Part shown: piece after piece, positions 44,282 to 53,446 of the stretch
How positions within the stretch are numbered: position 1 is the stretch's first letter
How the letters are laid out: each line of letters opens with the position of its first letter
From: UBA1941 sp046329575
GTDB taxonomy: Bacteria; Bacteroidota; Bacteroidia; Chitinophagales; LD1
Length of the DNA stretch: 64,000 nucleotides
Reading direction: 5' to 3'
NCBI GenBank assembly: GCA_046329575.1
Contig: JAXLUJ010000002.1
Span: forward strand, 310,001-374,000
Program-made: the position numbers and the translations under genes
Notes under the pieces: model-generated
What the model saw: only the letters and a program-made list of their open reading frames with translations
The model's database searches: none
What the model was told of the DNA's origin: nothing

Positions 44282-44419
44282 CCGCTGCAATCCGCTCGTA
44301 CCTCGCGGCACAGCGGCACCGCGTGCTTTCAGGCTACGCTAACGCTCCGGTGCTGCGGCTTCGCCTCCGCACTGCCGCCCAAGGCGGCACCTTACCGCCC
44401 GCTGCCGCTTGCGCCTGGC
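44282..44419 (+). repeat. GC-rich dispersed element, copy B
   Basis: Second copy of the GC-rich element, in the convergent gap between the sugar reductase and lpdA. Start and end match copy A (see finding). Contains the hairpin TGCCGCC-CAA-GGCGGCA at 44373-44389. No gene; a short open frame here is only a by-product of high GC. Confidence 0.65.
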
Positions 44420-44426
44420 TGTAGGC

Positions 44427-45827
44427 TTACATGTTTAGCGGACGGTTTTCCGTAGCTGCCAAACACGCTTCTTTAAATGCTTCTGAGTAAGTAGGATGCG
44501 GATGGCTCATCCGCGAAATATCTTCAGCGCTGGCGCGATATTCCATGGCTACTACACCTTCGATAATCAAATCGGCACAACGTGGGCCAATCATATGCAC
44601 GCCCAAAATCTCATCCGTTTCTTTATCGGCCAGCACTTTTACAAAACCATCAATATCGCCCGATGCTCTGGCCCTTCCTAACGCACGGAAAGGGAATTTG
44701 CCGCTTTTGTAGGCCTTTCCACTTTCTTTCAATTGCGCTTCTGTGGCGCCTACACCGGCAGCTTCCGGCCAGGTATAGCATACACCGGGTATCAGGTTGT
44801 AATTGATGTGGGGTTTTTGACCGGCCATCAGTTCGGCCACATACACGCCTTCTTCCTCGGCTTTGTGGGCCAGCATCGTTCCTTTTATTACGTCGCCAAT
44901 AGCATAAATCCCTGAAACTACCGTTTCTAAATGTTCGTTCACCGGAATGCGCTTTCTTTCGTCTAACGTGATTCCGATTTGCTCTAAACCCAAACCTTCC
45001 GTATAGGCGCTTCTGCCCACCGCTACTAAACAATAATCGCCTTTAATTTCAACTGCCTCACCGTTTTTATTCTCGGCCGATACCGTAACCGTTTTCCCTT
45101 TGGCTACTGCGCCCTTTACCTTGTGCGATAGCAGAAACTCCATGCCTTCCTTTTTTAAAATGCGCTGTAACTCACGGCCTAAATCATCATCCATCGAAGG
45201 CATGATTTTATCGAGATATTCAATTACGGTAACTTTTGACCCTAAGCGCATATACACCGATCCCAATTCCAGGCCGATAATTCCCCCGCCAATCACCACC
45301 AAATGGGAAGGCACCTCCTGAAGTGAAAGCGCTTCGGTGCTGGTAATGATCCTTTTTTTATCAACAGGCAGGAAAGGAAGTTGCGTGGGCTTTGAGCCCG
45401 TAGCAATAATGGTTTTCTCTGTTTCAATTTCCTGTTTTTTGCCATCAGCGCCAACTATGGCTATTTTGTTTTTGGCAACAAAAGAGGCCAAACCGGTAAA
45501 TACATCAATCTTGTTCTTTTTCATCAGAAAAGTGATGCCATCGGAAGTTTGTTTTACCACTTCACCTTTGCGGTTCACCATTTTCTGAAAGTCAAGAGTA
45601 AGTTTTCCAGTGCCAATGCCAAATTCGGCAAAACGCTTCTCTGCATTATGATAATATTCCGAAGCATCCAGTAAAGCTTTTGAAGGAATGCAGCCAACAT
45701 TAAGGCAGGTGCCGCCCAAAGTATTGTACTTTTCGATAATAGCTACCTTCATTCCTAATTGCGCACAGCGTATGGCCGCAATGTAACCTCCCGGGCCAGA
45801 ACCAATAACCGTAACCTGATATGACAT
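44427..45827 (-). CDS. lpdA: dihydrolipoyl dehydrogenase
   Basis: 466 residues. E3 subunit of pyruvate, 2-oxoglutarate or branched-chain dehydrogenase complexes; it reoxidises lipoamide with NAD+. FAD loop GSGPGGYIAA, the redox-active disulfide GGTCLNVGC (Cys41, Cys46), NAD loop GGGIIGLELGSVY, and the C-terminal SHPHPTYSEA with the catalytic His and Glu. A TACATTCG box on the minus strand lies upstream. Convergent with the sugar reductase gene. Confidence 0.95.
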   Translation of the reverse strand: MSYQVTVIGSGPGGYIAAIRCAQLGMKVAIIEKYNTLGGTCLNVGCIPSKALLDASEYYHNAEKRFAEFGIGTGKLTLDFQKMVNRKGEVVKQTSDGITFLMKKNKIDVFTGLASFVAKNKIAIVGADGKKQEIETEKTIIATGSKPTQLPFLPVDKKRIITSTEALSLQEVPSHLVVIGGGIIGLELGSVYMRLGSKVTVIEYLDKIMPSMDDDLGRELQRILKKEGMEFLLSHKVKGAVAKGKTVTVSAENKNGEAVEIKGDYCLVAVGRSAYTEGLGLEQIGITLDERKRIPVNEHLETVVSGIYAIGDVIKGTMLAHKAEEEGVYVAELMAGQKPHINYNLIPGVCYTWPEAAGVGATEAQLKESGKAYKSGKFPFRALGRARASGDIDGFVKVLADKETDEILGVHMIGPRCADLIIEGVVAMEYRASAEDISRMSHPHPTYSEAFKEACLAATENRPLNM

Positions 45828-45844
45828 ATTCTCGTTTTGGAACG

Positions 45845-45852
45845 CGAATGTA
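45845..45852 (-). promoter_or_regulatory. candidate lpdA -7 box
   Basis: TACATTCG on the minus strand, one mismatch to TAnnTTTG; about 17 bases upstream of the ATG at 45827. An 8-base inverted repeat GAAGTTCT/AGAACTTC (45865-45872 and 45901-45908) lies just beyond it in the divergent gap with the TonB receptor gene; a regulatory role is possible but unproven. Confidence 0.35.
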
Positions 45853-46034
45853 GAACGATTTGCCGAAGTTCTAACCGAAGAAGGAGTTCATAGTGGACTG
45901 AGAACTTCCTCACAACCTTACCACTTTGTGGAAAACCCCGCTGATTTTCGTCTGCATCCCTGCTAATTCTTCCGAAGAAAATTACTTTTACCGTTTTTAC
46001 TGAAACAAAACAGTCGTTCGTTTAAGATTATCTA

Positions 46035-48857
46035 ATGGTCAGATTGCTATCTCTGTTTGTATTGAATTTGTTGTTTTTGGGTAGCCAGGCGCAAACAGCT
46101 CTGGTGCGTGGAAAAATTACAGACGTTCCCAATGGAAACCCTGTAAATGGCGCTTTGGTTCGTGTAAAAGGAACTTCGGATGAAGCTTTTAGCGATACTA
46201 CCGGGGCTTTTGCCTTACGAACCGCAGCCGGAGTGATACAACTCGAAGTTTTCTCTTCATCATTTCCGTCGCCTGCTGTAGCACCTTTTTCAATTGTGGC
46301 CGGCAGCGAAACCACGCTAAATATTCCCATGAAAGGCGGAACTACCGAAGTTCCGGCTCCTCCTGCCGAAAGCAAACCTATTGCCACTGAGGCGGTCAGG
46401 AATTCGCCAACCGAAACGGAAGTGGTTCCGGCTCAGCAAATCGCTGCGCCGCCGGCTCCGTCCAAATCATCCACTACCATAGTATCGAATGGTAAAGGCA
46501 GTGTGGTAATCAAAGGAAAGGTAACCGATGAGCGCGATGGATCGGCTATGATTGGTGTGAATGTAAAAATTAAGGGTACGTCGATTGGTATGAGTACCGA
46601 TATGGATGGCGCTTTTCGCATCAATGCTAATGTGGGCTTTGTTCAGTTAGAAGCCACTTATCTGGGCTATCAAACGCGGATGATTGATGTGCTTACGGTT
46701 AAAGAAGGGGAGGAGAAAATAGTTAACATCATTATGACCGATGCTGCCAAACAACTCGATATTGTGGTAGTAACCGGAAGTAAATATGAAAAGAAGTTGG
46801 GCGAAGAGGTGTCTTCAATGGAAGTATTGAAAGGCCAAAACTTAACACAGAGTTCACAAACCGTGAATGAAGCCATGAACAAAGTTCCCGGTGTGAACAT
46901 GTTGGGTAAAACCATTTCTATTCGCGGGGGAAGTGGATTTGCTGATGCTACCAGTAACCGCGTAATGGCGTTGCTGGATGAAATGCCTCTGATTAGTCCG
47001 GAAAATGGTGGAATCCGTTGGGCAACGCTTCCGGTTGAAGCCATCGAACAAATTGAATTGGTTAAAGGTGCCTCATCGGCGGCTTACGGATCATCGGCGC
47101 TCATTGGCTCGCTGAACATCCGCACCATTAACCCGAAAAAGGATGAACCTTTCAATAAAATTTACACCAATGTAGGTGCCTATGCGCCTTATCAAAATCC
47201 GGAATGGACCTGGTTCTACAAGCGTTTCAAAAGTGGTGTAAAAATACCACCTGTTTTTGGAGGAGTAGCGTATGTACATGCCCGCAAATACGGCGATGTG
47301 GATGTGGTGTTCAATGGTGCGTATCAGGGTAATCAGGGGTATGCCTACAAACTGCGCAGCGAAAATGCGCGAGCCTTCCTGAAACTAAAGTACACACCAC
47401 ATAAGTTCGATCGGCTCACGGTAGGCGTGAACGCCAATTTCGCTTATGAAAAGTACGACGATTTCTTTTTATACCAGAACTACCATGCTGATACGTTGCC
47501 TTCATATCTGCAAATTCCGGGCTATCGCTCAGGGGATAGTTTATTATTGTTTGCCACTCACATTAAGGATAGCACCGATTTTACTAAATCCTATAGTGTG
47601 AATGTGGATCCTTATATCAACTTCTTTGATAAAAAAGATGGAAAGCATAGTTTGAAAGTTAGGTTCTATCATGTTACCAGCAACGGCACTTCGGGCGATA
47701 CCAGTAAGTCGAACCAAATTTATGCCGAATACAGTTATAATCGCCGTTTCCGCGACCTGGACATGAATGTTTCCACAGGTATATCAGGCTACTATACCAA
47801 GGTGAACAGCGTAACTTTTCATAACCGGATGGCTGCCAATGTTGGCGCCTACATCCAAGTGGAAAAGCGCTTTTTCAAGCGATTGATCATCACTGCCGGC
47901 GTGCGTTTAGATTATTTCAAACTAGATACTACAGCCTCACGCAACGAACTCGACTTTATTAATTGGGTGGGCCGCCGCGACAGCGCGCATTTGATCACAG
48001 CGCCGGTGAAACCATTATTCCGCATAGGCATCAATTATCAGCCGTTAGAAGGAACTTATATCCGCGCTTCGTTCGGTCAGGGATACCGTTATCCTGCCAT
48101 CGCAGAGAAGTTTGTGCAAACACCAAGAAGCGGCGCGTATGCCGTACCGAACTTCGGGTTGAAACCGGAAAGCGGCTGGAGCGCTGAATTAGGGATCAAG
48201 CAAGGCGTGAAAGTGAGCCGTTGGGTGTTTTATGCCGATCTGGTTGGTTATATCAACCGTTACCGAAATATGATTGAGTTTTTGAGCCTTACCGGTCCTT
48301 CACCGGTTCCGATTCCTAAGGAATATGAATTTGCCATCAAGGCGCAGGCTAAAAATTATACCAAAGCACAAATCTGGGGAGTAGAGGTTTCTGCCATTGG
48401 TACAGGTAGCATTTTTGGTGTGCCGTTGAACTTTTTGGTGGGCTACACTTATATGAACCCTCGCAATCTGAATCCGGATCCAAAAGATTCTACTTCAAAA
48501 TACCTGAACTTTAGGGTAGAACATGCTGCTAAGGCCGATATTCAAACGGTGTACAAAGGCGTGATTATCGGATTTACGGCAACCATTACCGGACCTATGC
48601 GCCGTATTGATCCCAACTATAACCTAACCGGCGTGTACAATTGGCGGAAAGAGCATGAAGGTAAAACCGATGTGGTGCTGGATGCGCGTTTGGGATATAA
48701 CTATAAGGACATCTTTACCGGAACCTTTATCGTGAAAAATTTCACCAACCACGCTTATACATTGCGTCCGGGTTTTGTTGAACCTCCGGTAAACTTTACG
48801 CTGCAGCTTACTTATCACTGGGGGCAAATTTTTGGGAAAAAGAAGAAGGACGCCTAA
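46035..48857 (+). CDS. TonB-dependent receptor with two carboxypeptidase-like regulatory domains
   Basis: 940 residues. Signal peptide ending in GSQAQ. Two successive carboxypeptidase-regulatory-like (CarbopepD_reg_2) domains: ALVRGKITDVPNGNPVNGALV and VVIKGKVTDERDGSAMIGV, joined by a proline/alanine/glutamate-rich linker (about residues 95-150). Then the plug domain (VPGVNMLGKTISIRGGSGF, IELVKGASSAAYGS), a long beta-barrel, and a C-terminal strand ending in TYHWGQIFGKKKKDA. It imports an unknown ligand across the outer membrane using TonB energy; no SusD-like partner is nearby. The esterase gene starts directly after the stop. Confidence 0.93.
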   Translation: MVRLLSLFVLNLLFLGSQAQTALVRGKITDVPNGNPVNGALVRVKGTSDEAFSDTTGAFALRTAAGVIQLEVFSSSFPSPAVAPFSIVAGSETTLNIPMKGGTTEVPAPPAESKPIATEAVRNSPTETEVVPAQQIAAPPAPSKSSTTIVSNGKGSVVIKGKVTDERDGSAMIGVNVKIKGTSIGMSTDMDGAFRINANVGFVQLEATYLGYQTRMIDVLTVKEGEEKIVNIIMTDAAKQLDIVVVTGSKYEKKLGEEVSSMEVLKGQNLTQSSQTVNEAMNKVPGVNMLGKTISIRGGSGFADATSNRVMALLDEMPLISPENGGIRWATLPVEAIEQIELVKGASSAAYGSSALIGSLNIRTINPKKDEPFNKIYTNVGAYAPYQNPEWTWFYKRFKSGVKIPPVFGGVAYVHARKYGDVDVVFNGAYQGNQGYAYKLRSENARAFLKLKYTPHKFDRLTVGVNANFAYEKYDDFFLYQNYHADTLPSYLQIPGYRSGDSLLLFATHIKDSTDFTKSYSVNVDPYINFFDKKDGKHSLKVRFYHVTSNGTSGDTSKSNQIYAEYSYNRRFRDLDMNVSTGISGYYTKVNSVTFHNRMAANVGAYIQVEKRFFKRLIITAGVRLDYFKLDTTASRNELDFINWVGRRDSAHLITAPVKPLFRIGINYQPLEGTYIRASFGQGYRYPAIAEKFVQTPRSGAYAVPNFGLKPESGWSAELGIKQGVKVSRWVFYADLVGYINRYRNMIEFLSLTGPSPVPIPKEYEFAIKAQAKNYTKAQIWGVEVSAIGTGSIFGVPLNFLVGYTYMNPRNLNPDPKDSTSKYLNFRVEHAAKADIQTVYKGVIIGFTATITGPMRRIDPNYNLTGVYNWRKEHEGKTDVVLDARLGYNYKDIFTGTFIVKNFTNHAYTLRPGFVEPPVNFTLQLTYHWGQIFGKKKKDA

Positions 48858-49622
48858 ATGCAACTTCATTTCCGCCAAAATGGAACGGGTTTTCCGCTGA
48901 TAATTTTGCACGGATTGATGGGCTCGCTTGACAATTGGCAACAATTCTCAAAGCAAATGGGAGCTATGTTCTCGGTGTTTAGTGTTGATCAGCGCAATCA
49001 CGGGCGTTCACCCTGGAGCAACGAATTTAACTACCGAATACTGTGTGAGGATATTCATGAGTTCTTCATGGCGCATCAAATTAGTAAGGCACATATATTG
49101 GGCCACTCGATGGGCGGAAAGGTGGCCATGCAATTTGCAATCAACTACCCAAAGCTTGTAGATAAATTAGTAGTGGTGGATGTGGCGCCGGTAGCCTATC
49201 CCGATCGGCATTCCCGAATTTTTGAAGCGCTGCTAGCCGTGCCAATTACTGAAATTTCTTCACGTGCCGATGCTGAAGGCATTATTCGCCGGTTCCTGCA
49301 CGACGAGGGAACCATTCAGTTTCTCATGAAGGGGCTTTACCGAACTGATGAGCAACAATTCGCGTGGCGCTTTAATTTGAACGTTTTGAAGGAAAAGTAT
49401 GATCAGGTAGCAGCCGGAATTTCGGGTAACGGAAACTTTCCCGGAAGAACATTGTTTGTAAACGGCGGCAACAGTGATTATGTATTGCCGGAGTATGCTG
49501 CAGTAATCGAAAAGTATTTTCCATTATATGAGGTAACTACTATACCCGGGGCCGGACATTGGGTTCATGCTGAACAGCCTCGGTTGTTTTATGATGCAGT
49601 AAGGAATTTTTTAGAAAGTTAA
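48858..49622 (+). CDS. alpha/beta hydrolase (YbfF-like esterase)
   Basis: 254 residues. N-terminal LHGLMGSLDNWQQFSKQM, the nucleophile elbow HSMGGKVAMQF (Ser in GHSMGG), and the C-terminal GAGHWVHAEQP with the catalytic His. This fits the YbfF family of soluble acyl-CoA/methylumbelliferyl esterases; no signal peptide. Substrate unknown. It starts at the base after the TonB receptor stop (TAAATG), suggesting co-translation. Confidence 0.82.
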   Translation: MQLHFRQNGTGFPLIILHGLMGSLDNWQQFSKQMGAMFSVFSVDQRNHGRSPWSNEFNYRILCEDIHEFFMAHQISKAHILGHSMGGKVAMQFAINYPKLVDKLVVVDVAPVAYPDRHSRIFEALLAVPITEISSRADAEGIIRRFLHDEGTIQFLMKGLYRTDEQQFAWRFNLNVLKEKYDQVAAGISGNGNFPGRTLFVNGGNSDYVLPEYAAVIEKYFPLYEVTTIPGAGHWVHAEQPRLFYDAVRNFLES

Positions 49623-49682
49623 CTTCAAAAAAATTGCTACTTCGCAAGGTGTTACCTCACATACGGTTAAATCCCATTAGTT

Positions 49683-52574
49683 ATGAAACGAATTCTGAGT
49701 TTAATTATTATCGCTTTAACTATGCAAAACAGTCAGGCGCAAGCCGTTATTGGTCACCAGGCACCAATTGTAGATCCATATAATGTGAAAGAATTCACAC
49801 TGAAAAACGGACTGAAAGTGTTCATCAGCGTGAATCGGCAGCAACCTCGCATTCAAACCATGATTGCCGTGAAAGCGGGCTCCAAGTTCGATCCGGCAAC
49901 TACCACCGGCTTGGCGCACTATCTGGAACATATGATGTTCAAAGGTACTTCGCATTACGGAACTGTAAATTGGGAGCGTGAAAAAGTATTGCTGGACCGT
50001 ATCAGTGATTTGTATGAGAAACATTTAAAAGAAACGAATCCTGAATTGAAAAAAGAACTGTATGCCGAAATTGACAAACTGAGCTTCGAAGCTTCAAAAC
50101 TTGCCATTCCCAGCGAGTACGACAAAATGGTGGGTAGCATTGGCGCATCCGGCACGAACGCTTTTACCAGCAACGACATGACAGTGTATGTAAATGATAT
50201 TCCTTCGAATGTGGTTGACAAATGGGCGAAACTGGAAGCCGAGCGGTTTAGTACGTTAGTGCTGCGGTTGTTTCATACCGAGTTGGAAACGGTGTACGAG
50301 GAGTTCAATCGCAATCAGGACGATGATATCCGGTGGAGCAGTTTTGCTGTGGACAGCCTGTTAATGCCCAACCATCCGTATGGAACGCAAACAACCATCG
50401 GTCTTGGCGAGCACCTGAAAAACCCGAGCATGGTAAATATTCACCGCTACTTTGACACCTACTATCGTCCGAATAATGTTGCGGTGATTCTGGTGGGCGA
50501 TGTAGATGAAAAAACGGCATTGGCTGCTCTCGAAAATACTTTTGGTAATTGGCAAGGTCGCGAAGTGCCGAAGTTTGTGATGGCTCCGCCGGTTCCGATC
50601 ACTGAAGTAAAAACGGCTGAAGTGAAAGGCCCTACTAAAGAGCATGTTTACATCGGCTTTCGTTTTGCCGGCGCAGGCACACACGATGCACTGATGGCGC
50701 GCATGATCGATATGGTACTTTCCAATGGCGCGGCTGGCTTAATTGATATGAACATCATGCAAAAGCAAAAGGCCTTGGCGGCCAGTTCTTATGTGAATGA
50801 TCTTCGCGATTACAGCATTTTTAAATTATATGGCGAGCCAAAGGCAGGTCAAACCCTGGAAGAGGTGAAGGACTTGCTGCTACAGCAAGTAGAAGCGGTG
50901 AAACGAGGTGAATTTGATGAAAATGTGCTGAGCGCGGTAATCACCAATATGCGTTTGCAGCAAATGTTGAATCGTGAAAAGAATAGTGCTGTGGCGGGTG
51001 AAATTATGTCGGCATTTGTAAAAGACATTCCATGGTTGAAAGAGGCGAATGAAATTGAAGAAATGGCTAAGATCACCAAGGCCGAACTGGTTCAATTTGC
51101 CAACGATAATTTCAAACAAAATTATGCGGTTTGTTATAAGCGTTCCGGTGCGCCAAACCGTCATAAAGTAGATAAGCCAAAGATTACACCAGTGGTTTTG
51201 AACAAAGATTCGATATCGGAATTCAAAAAGAATTTTGACGCTATTGCAACTACATCTATAAGCCCAAAGTTTCTGGATTTTAATAAGGACATTGAACATG
51301 GCACATTAAACACCGGAACAGCCATTCATCTTGTAAAGAATACTGTGAATAGGACGTTTTCGCTTACCTATTCCTATAATACAGGTAGCGACTACGACAA
51401 AGAACTTGCTGTGGCTGCCGAATATGCCGCATTGCTGGGAACCGATAAGCTATCGCTAAGCGAACTCAAAAAGGAGTTCTTTGCCATGGGTTTGTCCTAC
51501 AGCATTAGTGTGGATCGCGATCGTATCAAAGTGAATTTACGTGGCCTGGAAGCCAACATGGACAAAGGGATGCAGTTGCTACACGATATGCTCCAAAATC
51601 TTAAAGCAGATGATCAGGTTTATGCTGCCTATGTGGGAGACCTGTTGAAACGCCGGGCAAATGCGAAATTGAACAAAGGTGTAATTCTGCAGCGCGCTCT
51701 GATGAATTATGCTAAATACGGGCCTGAAAATCCGTTTACCAATATTTTAACTGAAGAACAATTAAAGGCGGAAAAACCGGAAACCCTTCTGGCGAAATTG
51801 AAACAATCGCTTACCACGCCCGATGAAATCTTTTCTTACGGAACATATGATTTGAAAGCTATTCAGCAGCGATGTGGTAACTATTTTACTGCTAAAGTTG
51901 CAGCCAAACAGCAGTTGCCTGCCTTTACTGAAAAGGAAATCGCGAAACCGGTGGTTTACTTCTGTAATTATGATATGAAACAGGCCGAAGTGGTAATGAT
52001 GGCACGCGATGGAAAGTTCAATCGCGATCTTTTGCCCATGCTTACGCTTTACAACGATTATTACGGCCAAGGGCTTAGCAGCATTCTGTTTCAGGAGGTG
52101 AGAGAAAAAATGGGACTGGCCTATGCGGTTAGCAGTTCTTATCAAATTCCTCCTACGGCGCTCGAATCACATTATCTGATAAATTATGTGGGAACTCAGG
52201 CTGATAAATTAAAAACTGCCCTGGAACAAATGGCAAATCTTCAAACCAATATGGTTACGGTGAACAAGCAGTTTGAAGGCGCCCGCACGTCTATCTCAAA
52301 AAACATTGAAAGTGATTGGCAGAATGGCGAAACACTTCTGGCCACGTATGAAAGGCAAAGAAAAAGAGGCATTAATGAGGACTTACGCCGCGAAATTTAC
52401 AATAAAGTTAAAGTGGCCGGTTTAAACGATCTCAATTTATTCTTCACACAACATATTAAAGCAAAGCTATTTGCTTATCTGGTAATTGGTAAAAAAGAGA
52501 ATATGGATTTCGAATTATTGAAATCGTTAGGTGAAGTAAAGGAATTATCGCTTCAGGAAGTTTTTGGCTATTAA
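49683..52574 (+). CDS. M16-family (pitrilysin-like) metalloprotease, exported
   Basis: 963 residues. Signal peptide MKRILSLIIIALTMQNSQAQ. Active N-terminal M16 half with the inverted zinc motif HYLEH (His79, Glu82, His83) and a distal acidic region ELETVYEEFNRNQDD; the C-terminal half has LFQEVREKMGLAYAVSSSYQ (non-catalytic M16_C). This layout is that of the two-domain periplasmic proteases that degrade small peptides. Separate from the esterase gene by 60 bases; the 3' gap holds a terminator for the opposite-strand two-component genes. Confidence 0.9.
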   Translation: MKRILSLIIIALTMQNSQAQAVIGHQAPIVDPYNVKEFTLKNGLKVFISVNRQQPRIQTMIAVKAGSKFDPATTTGLAHYLEHMMFKGTSHYGTVNWEREKVLLDRISDLYEKHLKETNPELKKELYAEIDKLSFEASKLAIPSEYDKMVGSIGASGTNAFTSNDMTVYVNDIPSNVVDKWAKLEAERFSTLVLRLFHTELETVYEEFNRNQDDDIRWSSFAVDSLLMPNHPYGTQTTIGLGEHLKNPSMVNIHRYFDTYYRPNNVAVILVGDVDEKTALAALENTFGNWQGREVPKFVMAPPVPITEVKTAEVKGPTKEHVYIGFRFAGAGTHDALMARMIDMVLSNGAAGLIDMNIMQKQKALAASSYVNDLRDYSIFKLYGEPKAGQTLEEVKDLLLQQVEAVKRGEFDENVLSAVITNMRLQQMLNREKNSAVAGEIMSAFVKDIPWLKEANEIEEMAKITKAELVQFANDNFKQNYAVCYKRSGAPNRHKVDKPKITPVVLNKDSISEFKKNFDAIATTSISPKFLDFNKDIEHGTLNTGTAIHLVKNTVNRTFSLTYSYNTGSDYDKELAVAAEYAALLGTDKLSLSELKKEFFAMGLSYSISVDRDRIKVNLRGLEANMDKGMQLLHDMLQNLKADDQVYAAYVGDLLKRRANAKLNKGVILQRALMNYAKYGPENPFTNILTEEQLKAEKPETLLAKLKQSLTTPDEIFSYGTYDLKAIQQRCGNYFTAKVAAKQQLPAFTEKEIAKPVVYFCNYDMKQAEVVMMARDGKFNRDLLPMLTLYNDYYGQGLSSILFQEVREKMGLAYAVSSSYQIPPTALESHYLINYVGTQADKLKTALEQMANLQTNMVTVNKQFEGARTSISKNIESDWQNGETLLATYERQRKRGINEDLRREIYNKVKVAGLNDLNLFFTQHIKAKLFAYLVIGKKENMDFELLKSLGEVKELSLQEVFGY

Positions 52575-52587
52575 TTGGGAAGGGGTT

Positions 52588-52622
52588 AAAAAAGATAAAG
52601 GCCGGCTTTCACCGACCTTATC
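52588..52622 (-). terminator. intrinsic terminator of the LytTR two-component unit
   Basis: An imperfect hairpin: GATAAAGGCCGG (52594-52605) opposite CCGACCTTATC (52612-52622), with one bulge and one mismatch around a 6-base loop. Read on the minus strand it is followed by six T residues (52588-52593), as expected of a terminator for transcripts from 52751 leftward. In the plus direction no T run follows, so it would serve the M16 gene poorly. Confidence 0.65.
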
Positions 52623-52750
52623 AACCACTAAAACGCCATGAATCTTTATGGTAATTTACCTGTATGCTATTCTTTGTATCTACAAATATGAAGTTTTTTA
52701 TGAATTCTAAAAATGAATGTCGGCAAAATCAGAGAAAGTTGCGGTAGAAA

Positions 52751-53446
52751 TCAACGTTTGTAAACGTTATAAAAGTTTTTCTCATAACTGCTGCTGAGTG
52801 GAAGCGCCGTTTCTCCAATGAAAATCACCTTATTCTTAATTTCTGAAATTTGATCAAGGGCCACAATGTAGCTGCGGTGAATGCGAACAAAATTAGCTGC
52901 AGATAATTTTTCCTGAACGGCTTTCATGGTTAATCGTGCCACAATTGGTTTTTTTAACCGGCTGTAAATCTTAATATAATCGTCCTGACTTTCAATAAAT
53001 GATATTTCATTGCAGTTGATTTTAATTAATCCGTAATCAGCTTTAATAACTAAAAAAGAATTAGGCGCTTCAACCGGGCGTTTTAATTTTAGTAATTCGG
53101 CTGCCTTATTAACCGCCTGTAAAAATCGTTCGTAGGTAAAAGGTTTGAGCAGATAATCAACGGCGTTCAAATTGAAACTCTCTACGGCATATTCGCTATA
53201 GGCCGTTGTAAAAATCACGGCGTACTTGCCTTCCAGCTCTTTGTACAATTCAATACCTGAAATCGAAGGCATTCGAACATCCATAAACAACAGGTCGATT
53301 GACTGATCTTCCAAAAAATGCAAAGCTTCGCTAGGCCGGGTGAATTTGGCAATCAAATCAACCCCCGGCGTTTGACCGCAAAAATGTTCCAGCACTTTTA
53401 GTGCCGGTGGTTCATCGTCAATGGCGATACAGCGTATGGGATTCAT
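52751..53446 (-). CDS. LytTR-family response regulator
   Basis: 231 residues. Receiver domain with acidic pocket Asp10-Asp11 and phospho-acceptor Asp56 in LLFMDVRMP, then a LytTR DNA-binding domain (FLVIKADYGLIKINCNEISFI ... FVRIHRSYIVALDQI, split here). LytTR regulators bind direct repeats and act in pairs with LytS/AlgZ-type kinases. It follows the kinase with a one-base overlap (TGATG), so the pair is translated together. The regulated genes are not visible. Confidence 0.92.
   Translation of the reverse strand: MNPIRCIAIDDEPPALKVLEHFCGQTPGVDLIAKFTRPSEALHFLEDQSIDLLFMDVRMPSISGIELYKELEGKYAVIFTTAYSEYAVESFNLNAVDYLLKPFTYERFLQAVNKAAELLKLKRPVEAPNSFLVIKADYGLIKINCNEISFIESQDDYIKIYSRLKKPIVARLTMKAVQEKLSAANFVRIHRSYIVALDQISEIKNKVIFIGETALPLSSSYEKNFYNVYKR

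Noticed and set aside
44170..44424. Plus-strand open frame over GC-rich element B
   Set aside because: Arises from high GC lowering stop frequency; alanine/arginine-rich, overlaps the sugar reductase end in another frame, no motifs.
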